NCBI GenBank assembly: GCA_030581615.1
Contig: JAKTTT010000001.1
Coordinates: 682,001-746,000, forward strand
DNA length: 64,000 bases
Direction: 5' to 3'
Origin: Alloascoidea africana
Lineage: Eukaryota > Ascomycota > Alloascoideomycetes > Alloascoideales > Alloascoideaceae
Shown: positions 32,017 to 41,260 of the stretch, piece by piece
Position numbering within the stretch: position 1 is the stretch's first letter
Layout: every line of letters begins with the position of its first letter
Position numbers and translations under genes: made by a program
The notes under the pieces: model-generated
What the model saw: only the letters and a program-made list of their open reading frames with translations
The model's database searches: none
What the model was told of the DNA's origin: nothing

Positions 32017-32769
32017 CTAATTGTCCCTGGCCCTACTTTTCAAGTTTCTTACAGTCTCATTGTTTCTCTGTCTGTTTTTCTCAACAATAAGACCTTTTAG
32101 AATTTCGTTCTCCATCTTCAACTCCCTTAATTTAGTTTCATAATTCTTGGACTGTTCTGTCAGCTCGTTAATTCGTTGCTCCATCTCCTGCTCCTTTAAT
32201 TTTTTCTTCATCCTGAACCGAGCAGATGCCTCCGTGTTTCTCCTCCTCTTTTCTTCGTCAGATATTGCCCGATGAGGGTCATTTCGTAGTGATGGTGACA
32301 AGCTTTTCTGTCGACTAGAAGTGGAAGAAACTTCTGATGAAGGAGAGGACTCGTTAAACGTTTGATGCGTTTGAGATTGAGGTCTCGGTTTCACCTTTTC
32401 CGGCTGAGGATTTCTATTGTACTCGAAACCAAGAACGTCTTGTTCCATAATTGATTGGAAACTGATCTCATTGTCGTTAGAATTAGGATTGGCACCACTA
32501 CTACCCAGTGCCCCTATTGCACCCTGGTTCTCATAATCTGAAAAGAAATCGTTTAAGCGAAGTATGTCATTGGGTTCAGAACCCAGCTGAATGGGTTGGT
32601 GTCCAGGCTGCGGAGCTTCCTGGAACTGTGATCGGTGCCTTTCTCTTGTTTCTGTTGTCATTTGCATTTGATATCTACTCATTCGATAGCCGAGATCTTG
32701 CTCAAACCCTTGCTTTTGACTCGGTGCGCCCTGTGAATTATTCGATTGAAACCCTCTTCTATTAGACAT
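32017..32769 (-). CDS. bZIP transcription factor, sulfur-regulator (CYS3/MET4) type
   Basis: A 250-residue protein with a C-terminal bZIP. The basic region reads KRRRNTEASARFRMKKK, where NTEASARFR replaces the NxxAAxxCR of AP-1/GCN4-type factors; N-T-x-A-S-A-R-F-R is the pattern of fungal Cys3, Zip1, Met28 and Met4 proteins that control sulfur-amino-acid genes. A leucine zipper follows with hydrophobic heptads to about residue 236. The N-terminal 160 residues are Gln/Asn/Ser/Pro-rich and probably disordered, possibly activating. No F-box-contact or ubiquitin-interaction motif could be identified. The start is the ATG at 32769. The gene is divergent from BST1 across an unusually wide 2.8 kb upstream region. 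Confidence 0.87.
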   Translation of the reverse strand: MSNRRGFQSNNSQGAPSQKQGFEQDLGYRMSRYQMQMTTETRERHRSQFQEAPQPGHQPIQLGSEPNDILRLNDFFSDYENQGAIGALGSSGANPNSNDNEISFQSIMEQDVLGFEYNRNPQPEKVKPRPQSQTHQTFNESSPSSEVSSTSSRQKSLSPSLRNDPHRAISDEEKRRRNTEASARFRMKKKLKEQEMEQRINELTEQSKNYETKLRELKMENEILKGLIVEKNRQRNNETVRNLKSRARDN

Positions 32770-35548
32770 TTTGTTTTACTCCATTCTCATACAATAGAAG
32801 AAAAAAAAGCTTGTTTATCGTCGTTTGTAGTCCGGGGCAGTGGATTTTAGAGGTCAATTGCCCTGCGTGGACGAAGGTACGAAGAAAATCAAAAAAAAGT
32901 TAAAGTCTAAAGAAGAGTGTTACTACTTTATACAATTGGGGAGAAGAAAAAGAAGTATCCTGGGTGAGAAAGAAGAAATGGTTGCTTTTTCATATAGAAT
33001 TTGGGAAGTGTATGGGATATACATCTTATTATGCGTGTGAGCTACATGCTCTTTATTACCTCTTAAGCACTCTGATTCTCGCAACACCATCCATGGTGAT
33101 TGGGATGGAAACGAAAAAAAAAAAAAAAACTACTACCAAAATGCAAGCGCTCATTCTTTTATCTCTACCTCATCGGCTAATTTGCGGCAAGACCTGTATT
33201 CAGACCGTGACAAGGCCAATGATCACCTTGACATCTCTATCATCTTGAGGCCCCAACGACTCCTTCCTGATTCTAGCTCCTTTTGATTAGACAGACCCGG
33301 TTGTCAAGCCAAACAGTCTCTTACATCCAATACCATGCTAATTAATTACAGCGATGACTATGGTTCCAGAAACATTTGGCGGTGGCTCTCCCAAAACCGC
33401 CGCAAAGTTATATAATTTCACGTGGTATGATGTTGGTGATGAACTCCAAAGTATACTCCAGCGAGCCTCCAAGGGTCTCCCGAACAAAGCTCCACTCCGA
33501 GTAGAGTGTCTGTACCGAGAGAGAGGCCCTGGGAGGGAAACCCAAATCCTCTACGTGTCGGTGCCCTGAGAGGAACAAGAGCGACGCCATTTTAGACTCT
33601 GAATATAGTTTCTTCTACTGCCCCATTACTCTCGTTTCTTTTCTTCTTCAGAAAGTTCTGTGAAGCTCTTTTTTTTTTGGTCAGATCTTTCTACACTGTC
33701 TGTTTATCAATGTAAATCCTGCAATAAAAGCAACACGAATTCAGAAAAAATGACATGAACATCACGTCTGGATATGCTTCAAACACATGAGCCTGCTTTA
33801 AATTACTTTCAGCTCAGTTTTATTTGTTCAAGAAATGTGTATTGAAATGCAAATTGTAAAAGTGGTGGTAAATGCCATAGAAATCGTATACTTCTACAAT
33901 AAACTGGTGTTACAATTCTAAAACATCAACCTTAGAAGCTTTAAGATTATGATTACACAGTAGCAATTTCCAAGTTCCGGTTCTTCTAATGCAAACGAAA
34001 AAACAAAAAAACAATCGTTCATGGCAGAAAGACCAGATTCATCTGGAATTTTCATTCAAAAAAATCGGAATCTCATGTTCAAGGACACTGTCAAGGACAC
34101 AATAAAAAAAACAAAAAAGCAAAAATTAAGCTTATTCTCAAGTGACATTTAAATTTAACAGCTCTATAGCTAAATCCTTCTTTCTTTTTATTTATGCAAA
34201 GACATGTAACAGCCAGACATTATAGAGCGTGTTGCGGAGAATGTAATGTTTCCTTGGCCTTTTCTTTTTGTTTAAAGAAACTTTCCTCACCATGGAATGA
34301 AAAAAAAAGATACTAGAAAGTTATTAGAATGCTTAAAACAATGATTATTGTTGATCATTCATAAAGACAATGTCACTGCGGATATCTGTTCTACTTTGTT
34401 GATTGGCCGCTTACATTGCCTTACCAATAAAATCGCATTTTCTTACTATTCACCATCATCCATCATTACGTTTAATACACACTTATAGTAGCTTTCAAGG
34501 TATTAGCAAATGAGAAAAGTTTAGAAAGGGTTCTCACATTATGGCTCCTCTTGGAGAGCTTTTCTCCCCTAAATTTCGACATTTCTCCATAGTTTAGGAT
34601 CATGGCTTGGGCAGTGACGAACATATAACTTCCAAAAACGTGCTACACGCCATCTTGCAATTATGTTTTTTCAAGCAAAATTTTATCATCAACCTTAGCC
34701 ATGATTAATTGTTGTTCTCGATAATGGTTTTTTTTCATTTACGCTCGTTTATGGCACACAGACATGCATTTTTGGGTGAGTCCAAACAGTAAATGATCCC
34801 AGATTTACAAATACTTCCTTTAAGAAGAACATACATTTGCATTTGTTTTAATCTCGATTGTTTTGAACCTAGTCAAGTCACAGAAACCTATAAATGAACA
34901 AAAAGACTTTTCTTTGGGCATTCAACAGTACTCTTTTCTTCAAGCAATAGAACAAAGACTCATCAGATATACTTGTACTTGAATAAAACAAGAAAAAAGA
35001 ATATATTGCCATTATCTAAATACGTTTACAGCTTCAGTTTTACATAAAAGCTGCTTTCTCGACATGTAGTCGCCGATGTCTACTCAAACGGATAAAGTCT
35101 ATACTACTTAATCAAAATAGGAAAAAATGCCACACTTTCAACTGTCAGATCTTCTTTTTCCTTTGTTCAAATTTCTAAAATACTGCTTTAAAAGCCGGGA
35201 AATTAATGAGTATGAATAGTCCCCGGAAAAGTGATAGAGGTTGAAAAGAGAGATTTGAGGCATACGACTTTGGCATTTTTGAACAATAACAAACAATAAT
35301 CTTTAATGTACATTTATACACATTTCCTAGGGTAAATACACCTAAAACAGATACTATTAACAATCGAAAAATGTAAAAAAATGTGAATTAATATCAAGAA
35401 CTTGAGATAATATATGTTACCCGGCAATTGTAAAGCTCAAGTCACATGACCAAATTTCCTCTATCATTTCAAGTTTGTGTTTGGTTTCTGATTGTTGGCA
35501 TAATCTCGATCTCATGAATAAACGGAAATATAGAATAATTGAGACATT
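32770..35548. other. Wide divergent gap, bZIP / BST1
   Basis: About 2.8 kb. It holds the bZIP upstream region on the left, a compact, less AT-rich stretch with the small open frame at 33354-33569, then about 1.9 kb of AT-rich sequence with A and T runs and no gene seen. TCACATGAC occurs at about 35443, near the BST1 promoter. Confidence 0.5.
33354..33569 (+). CDS. Candidate small protein gene, 71 residues
   Basis: An ATG-initiated frame with protein-like composition (ETFGGGSPKTAAKLYNFTWYD, then APLRVECLYRERGPG and a beta-like QILYVSVP end), and less AT-rich than its flanks. Directly upstream is GCTAATTAATTACAG, which looks like a branch site plus 3' splice site, so the ATG may lie in a second exon behind a spliced leader. 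I do not recognise the family. The competing minus-strand frame is less protein-like. Confidence 0.4.
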   Translation: MTMVPETFGGGSPKTAAKLYNFTWYDVGDELQSILQRASKGLPNKAPLRVECLYRERGPGRETQILYVSVP

Positions 35549-38500
35549 ATGACGACTGATAACGATGATGATTCTAATGCACATGATTTCCTAGAGAGTT
35601 TGGAGTCTCAGACTATGCTTTTGCCGCCTACAACCTTTCACAAAAGACACTTTTGGGGTCACAATTGGAGTATCGCTTCAAGGCTAAAAATCTATCATCA
35701 AAGAGCCTCAAAGCTCTTGCTAGCCATAGTTTTGCTCTTTTCCAGCATATTTATGATCACAGTTTACCTTTCCTACCAGCGTCTAGGACAGAGACCTAGG
35801 ATTTGTTCATTCATTGGAGTAGACCCTTCATATAAGCTGTTAGACAACTACAATACCAGTTACTCGCATTTAGCAGAAAAGTACAATTTGTATTTATACC
35901 AAGAGAAAGATGACGAAGCTCCACCCCGATTACGTGGCGTGCCAGTGTTATTTATTCCTGGGAATGCCGGGAGCTACGCACAAGGTAAAGACTTGGCTTC
36001 AGAGGCGAGACGAACGTTAAAGAACGAGGAAAACAAGCAAATGGATTTCTTTTTGGCAGATTTTCAGAATGACTTTACTGCTTTTCATGGAGGTACAATG
36101 TCTGATCAAGCTGAGTATATCAACGGTGCGATTGAATATATTCTTTCACAATACTCATCAACACCAGAAATACCCAAACCTTCATCCGTAATATTGGTTG
36201 GCCATTCAATGGGGGGTGTCTCTGCAAGAATAGCTTTAACTTTACCAAGTTATCTGAGAAATTCTGTCAATACTATACTCACATTATCAAGTCCACATGC
36301 TATTCCGCCTTTGACGTTTGACTGGGACGTTATCAAATTATACGAAAAAGTTAATCTATACTGGAGAGAAGCATTTTCTAAACCGATAAGTGAAAACCTT
36401 TTAGCTAATGTATCTTTGATATCTATCACAGGAGGAACTCCTGATACCGTCCTTCCATCTGATTATACGTTAACAGACTCTCTAGTCCCTGATAGCAATG
36501 GGTTTACTGTGTATACTTCTGGGATAAACAACGTCTGGTCTTCATTAGATCACATCGAGGTGGCTTGGTGCAACCAGCTCACAATAGAGGTTGTGAAATC
36601 TTTGATAGATGTTGTGGACATCAAGCAAGAATCAAAGACGAAACCATTAGCAGATAGACTTTCAGTTTTTCGGAAAGCATTTCTAACAGGATTTGAAGAA
36701 ATAATGTCTTTAGAATCTGAATTGAACCAGAAAGGTTTGAGGGATAATAATAGCTACGTTATACGACCATCTCAAGTGAGAAGCATTCACAATAATTTGA
36801 CCATTCCGGGGTTCGGAAGCGAGGAACAAGTTTCGGCGTATAATCTCCTTTTTCCAAAGAATGCAGAAAACCAACAGCTTACTTTTTTCTCAACAGAACA
36901 ACCTGACAAGTTTGAAGATGGATTGTGCGTTTTGTTATGTAGAAGGGAGGACAATGAAGATAACAAACAACAGAGAAGAAATATTTCGCTGGTACTAGAT
37001 GATCAAAATTACACTTGTTTGAACCTAGGAAACGATGCTACTGTTATTCCGCTCCAAGAATCAATCCACTCAAAACCTACAAAGCTATACTCATTGCATT
37101 ATGATATTCAGAAATTATCAGACTATGGGAATATGGTCGTACTTGACTCGTTTGATCACAAATCCAGCGGATTTGCCTCGATTGAATTATCCTCCAAATC
37201 ACAAAGCAAAATACAAGTTAATAAAAGCCTTTTCCATCTCTTAATGAAAGGAGAAGAATTGAAATTGAACATGAAAAATGTTGCAAGAATACTAGACATT
37301 GAAATTTCCTCGGCATGGACAAATTCTTTTGCTTACAATGTTGAAGTATACTTTGAAGGATGCAAAGAGCGGACAGATTTCTCACCTGTTTTGCGACAGC
37401 ATATATCTTCACCTTATGAATCAAAATACTATAGCGATCTTAAAAAGGGATCGATGAAAAAGATAATCTTCAACGGAGTGGCTCCATATGTTCCTCATGT
37501 CCAAACCGCTGATACTTTACATTTGCAATTGATTTCAAATTTACAATGTGACAATTCGATTGCGGTTTTCAAGATCCAAGTTGATCTATTCGCTTCTGTT
37601 GGACTACTCGTCCTGAGATACCGGTTAATTTTGGCATCCCTTCCTATTGCTGTCATCGCGCTTGTTTTGATTCTTCAGATAGGCGTCTACCGTTCAAGTG
37701 GCATCTTCATCTCTTTTGAGGAAGGCCTTCGAACCCTTTTTTACAGATTTTTCCCCTTAATTTTTATTCTGACTTCTTTTTTATCCTACATTGTGAAGAT
37801 GAATGCTGTGAAGAGACTTTTGTATTTTCTTGACATCTCATCATTTCGACAAATGGATGATTTACATTTATTTTCTGGGTTTTTAGTAAATGATTTTTTC
37901 TTAGGTTTGAACGACACAAACCTTCTCTGGATACTGGGTCCAATATTCTTTTTCATTGGTGTTTCTATATGTTCTGCAACTTATTGGCTTGTTGTGGCCA
38001 TGGTCAAGTTGATAAGCTGGATTGGAAAAGCAACGGGGATATCTAACGGTTTTCGATTTTTCTTCTCATATTCAAGACGTTTTCTTAAACACCCATTGGC
38101 ATTAGTACTCTTTTCTCTCATAATATTTGTTCTCTTATTCGAGATTACCTATCAAGTTTTGTATCCATTTTTGTTATTAATTCAAATAACAACATGCTTG
38201 AGAGCATTCAGTTTTCGGGAAAATTTCAGAGAAACTATTCCCTTGTCTCAATCGGAGGAAACCAATCACAGACTGAACAATACCAACAGGTTCAACTTTG
38301 TCATTTCAATTCTCATTGCCATGCTCTGGGTACTACCAGTTAACGTCCCAGTGGTTATCGTCTGGATTCAAAATTTATCATTGAACTGGAAAACTCCAGT
38401 TGACATTGTGTACAATATTGTTTCCCTGTTTCCAACAGCGCTTTTTGTGTTGACTCTTTCGAAAGGAGCAATGCTTTCTGTTGTCAGCTCTAGATTCCAT

Positions 38501-38662
38501 TTTATCGTTCTTCAAGTTATTTTGTGCTATCTGGCTTTTTATGCCTTTATTTTTGGTGTTAAACATACATTCCTGATACATCATCTATTCAACCTCTTCT
38601 GTGGCTGGATGTCATTGGTCTTGTGGATCGAAAGTTGGAACAATCAAACTTCAAAAGCATGA
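35549..38662 (+). CDS. BST1: GPI inositol deacylase BST1/PGAP1
   Basis: A 1037-residue ER membrane protein, the usual size for the family. There is an N-terminal membrane anchor (about residues 50-72, LLLAIVLLFSSIFMITVYLSY). The lipase domain starts with VPVLFIPGNAGSYAQG, has the nucleophile elbow GHSMGG at about 218-223, and continues with TLSSPHAIPPLTFD, all strongly family-specific. From about residue 680 to the end there are many hydrophobic membrane segments. The enzyme removes the acyl chain from the inositol of GPI anchors soon after attachment to protein, allowing ER exit of GPI proteins and quality control. No intron. It ends 570 bp before the convergent CCT2. Confidence 0.93.
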   Translation: MTTDNDDDSNAHDFLESLESQTMLLPPTTFHKRHFWGHNWSIASRLKIYHQRASKLLLAIVLLFSSIFMITVYLSYQRLGQRPRICSFIGVDPSYKLLDNYNTSYSHLAEKYNLYLYQEKDDEAPPRLRGVPVLFIPGNAGSYAQGKDLASEARRTLKNEENKQMDFFLADFQNDFTAFHGGTMSDQAEYINGAIEYILSQYSSTPEIPKPSSVILVGHSMGGVSARIALTLPSYLRNSVNTILTLSSPHAIPPLTFDWDVIKLYEKVNLYWREAFSKPISENLLANVSLISITGGTPDTVLPSDYTLTDSLVPDSNGFTVYTSGINNVWSSLDHIEVAWCNQLTIEVVKSLIDVVDIKQESKTKPLADRLSVFRKAFLTGFEEIMSLESELNQKGLRDNNSYVIRPSQVRSIHNNLTIPGFGSEEQVSAYNLLFPKNAENQQLTFFSTEQPDKFEDGLCVLLCRREDNEDNKQQRRNISLVLDDQNYTCLNLGNDATVIPLQESIHSKPTKLYSLHYDIQKLSDYGNMVVLDSFDHKSSGFASIELSSKSQSKIQVNKSLFHLLMKGEELKLNMKNVARILDIEISSAWTNSFAYNVEVYFEGCKERTDFSPVLRQHISSPYESKYYSDLKKGSMKKIIFNGVAPYVPHVQTADTLHLQLISNLQCDNSIAVFKIQVDLFASVGLLVLRYRLILASLPIAVIALVLILQIGVYRSSGIFISFEEGLRTLFYRFFPLIFILTSFLSYIVKMNAVKRLLYFLDISSFRQMDDLHLFSGFLVNDFFLGLNDTNLLWILGPIFFFIGVSICSATYWLVVAMVKLISWIGKATGISNGFRFFFSYSRRFLKHPLALVLFSLIIFVLLFEITYQVLYPFLLLIQITTCLRAFSFRENFRETIPLSQSEETNHRLNNTNRFNFVISILIAMLWVLPVNVPVVIVWIQNLSLNWKTPVDIVYNIVSLFPTALFVLTLSKGAMLSVVSSRFHFIVLQVILCYLAFYAFIFGVKHTFLIHHLFNLFCGWMSLVLWIESWNNQTSKA

Positions 38663-39231
38663 GATTTCAAATCTGTTCTACACCTCAACATATATAATTA
38701 ATATCAGGACAGTTGAATTGTTTCCTTTGGCTTACTTTTCACAGCTAAATACACGCCTTATGACCCGATTTGTTTAAGCATGAGTTGAATGACAAGGGGT
38801 CCTAAGAAAAAAAAAACCGCCATGTCATGGCCCTGATGATTGCAAAAAACAAACTATGCTTCGAGGCGAAAATCGACAGAGCCAACAGCATTGAAATGCA
38901 AGTCCCTTGCTAGTTGTAATATTTCGAGATGCTGAGCTCAGTGGTCATTTTGTCTACAAATCTATGGGTCACCCTTCTATGCTAAAGAGGAACGGTTTGT
39001 CAATGGCCCTTTGACTGTATCAATTTTACCACAATTCATGCCCAACTTGATAAATCTTAAAAAGTCTAATGTTTTAACGTACATGCTATATACGGTTTAA
39101 AGCTAGTTATAGTGCCGAAGAAAGCAAAAGTTTACATTGAAATGTAATTGAAAAGTTCACAAGTCTCGCTCTATCAAGATGACATATAAAAGCACTGAAT
39201 CCTTCATATATTAACTATACAAAGCACCACT
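38663..39231. other. Convergent gap, BST1 / CCT2
   Basis: 570 bp between two 3' ends; AT-rich with an A run near 38807. Nothing else seen. Confidence 0.6.
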
Positions 39232-40954
39232 CTACATTCGGTTTCTATCCGCAGTTCTTGGCTTGGCTCTGATAATATTGTCTACTCTGAGAAGCACCTC
39301 GGCTGCTTCAGAAGCGCTAGAAACAACCGCTTTCTTAAGCTTGTAACTCTCAACAATACCCAATTCCTTCATATCTCCCACAATACCACGCTCTAGGTCC
39401 AAACCAGAAGTTGTTATACCATTGTAGATAGAAGAACGCAGTTTTGAAACCAATTCGCTAGAGTCATAACCTGAGTTATCTGCCAAGATTGTTGGCAATT
39501 GTCGAAGGGCTCTAGAAAAGGCTTCAATAGCCAATGCCTTCTTTCCATCCTCATTCTGAGCCTGTTGCTCAACAGCTTTCGCCATCAGCATTTCAGAGCA
39601 TCCTCCTCCCAAAACAGTCCGTGTTTCTCTAGTGGTCTGGGACAACACAGATAGAGCATCATGAAGAGATCTCTCTGCTTCATCCAAAATCTGTTCGGTG
39701 GCTCCTCGAAGAACAATTGTGCATGCTTGGCCAGCAGCAACACCTGAGAACTTTGTCATCACTTCCTCTCCTATTATGACTTCCTCAATTAAATCGCAAT
39801 GACCAAGTTTGACCAAATCGGGCCTGTCAAAAGTAGAGACTACTTCTCCTCCTGTGACCAACGCCAATCGCTCAACGCCTTCAAAGTCAGCATGCTCAAT
39901 TGAATTAATCTTAGAATCAGTAAAGAGCTGTTCAGGCCAGTCGTAGATCAATTGTCTGTTAACAAAGCAGCTTATGCCAAAAGCCTTAATTTTCTCAACC
40001 TTATTCCTTAGCTTTTCTTTTTCTGCCTTCTCTAGTTCGGCCAATTTGCTCGTTGCGTCTACCTTGAATTTGGCACCAAAGATTTTCACTTTATCGGTAT
40101 CCAGAGCAGTGTTTGCTATCAAGATTTTTGCATTTTTGATCTGCTTGGGTTGGTTAACGCCAAACTTTTTGTTCAAGATGAACCCTTCATCCAAGAATGA
40201 ATCTGATAGTTTACCTCCAATAATCTTGATTATTTGAATATGGTCCAAATTTGTTCGTCCTTTTAACCTTAGGACAGCATCCACAGCCAGGTTCGAGAAC
40301 ATCTCTTTATCCTGACTAAGGACTTTGGAACTTAGCGTCGTTTTCGCTATATTGATCAGATCTTTCCTGAAGGCTTCACTGTTCTGTGAGTTGTCAACAG
40401 CAGCCTTTTCAAGCGCTCTTAGCGCAGTCTTGCTCGCAATTCTATAACCTTCAATGATTGTCTGGGGGTGTATCTTTTTATCAACAAGCTTTTCAGCTTC
40501 CCTTAGCAATTCAGCCCCAAGAACTGTAACAGATGTGGTACCGTCACCAACCTCATCATCCTGAACTTTAGAAATATTGACAAGAACCTTCGCAGCGGGA
40601 TTGTCGAGTGGAATAGATTTTAGAATTGTGGCGCCGTCATTGGTGATTAGTGATTCACCAGTGGAGCTCGACTGAAGAAGCTTGTCCATTCCCTTTGGGC
40701 CAAGTGTCGTCTTTACCAGATCGCCTACCGCAATGGCCCCAACAAAAGTTGAGAGACGGGCATTCTCAGCTCTCTCTTCGATAACTTGATCTCCAAAGAT
40801 ATTAACAGACTAGAATCAATTGAGAGTTAGAAGCCAGATCAACAGCTGAAAAGCTTAGGGTCAATGGAGAGCTGATGAACTTATTTTACACAGATTCAAA
40901 ATTAAAGCAAAAATAAAATAAGCCAAAGATTGTCAAGGAAAACAGGCTTACCAT
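39232..40954 (-). CDS. CCT2: Chaperonin CCT/TRiC subunit beta, intron after the ATG
   Basis: Model complement(39232..40809, 40952..40954), 526 residues (yeast Cct2 has 527). Exon 1 contributes only the ATG: the donor GTAAGC follows it directly, and exon 2 begins [20 protein letters not shown], the standard Cct2 N-terminus after Met. The 142-nt intron has branch TCTAACT and acceptor TCTAG. ATPase motifs are visible: [25 protein letters not shown] and [12 protein letters not shown]. The protein is one of eight subunits of the cytosolic double-ring chaperonin folding actin, tubulin and WD40 proteins. It is divergent from PMS1. Starting at the internal Met of GMDKLL would lose about 40 conserved residues, so the spliced model is clearly preferred. 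Confidence 0.94.
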
Positions 40955-41260
40955 TTTGAACCTTTAGCAAGTGATCCTGAACAAATGAAAAAGATAAAAT
41001 GTTGACTTGACCAGATGGCGTTCTCGTGTTTTTCAGCAAAGTCGTGTAAAAAAAGTATGAAGCAAGACACGTGATACAATACACCCATACATTTACCTCA
41101 TCTCCGCGAGGACCAACTCCAACATCCAAAAAGACTGTTTTTAATACTTCCCATATTAATTCATTACACTTTTAATCGCGTTACAGTTCGTATTGGAGTC
41201 TGAAAAATTACCTTCACGCGATAAAAAGAAAGAAATCGACGCGTCAGAGAGTAGCTATCA
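40955..41260. promoter_or_regulatory. Divergent promoter, CCT2 / PMS1
   Basis: 306 bp between the ATG codons. A CACGTG E-box lies at 41068-41073, and an ACGCG (MluI-box-like ACGCGT, about 41239-41244) lies some 20 bp upstream of the PMS1 ATG. ACGCGT is the MBF site of G1/S genes in yeasts, which would suit a replication-linked repair gene, but a single match is weak evidence. Confidence 0.45.

Noticed and set aside
40902-41155. Minus-strand stretch reading DVGVGPRGDE upstream of CCT2 as an extra coding exon
   Set aside because: It has no ATG in frame, and CCT2 is already complete with the ATG exon at 40952-40954; at most it is leader sequence.
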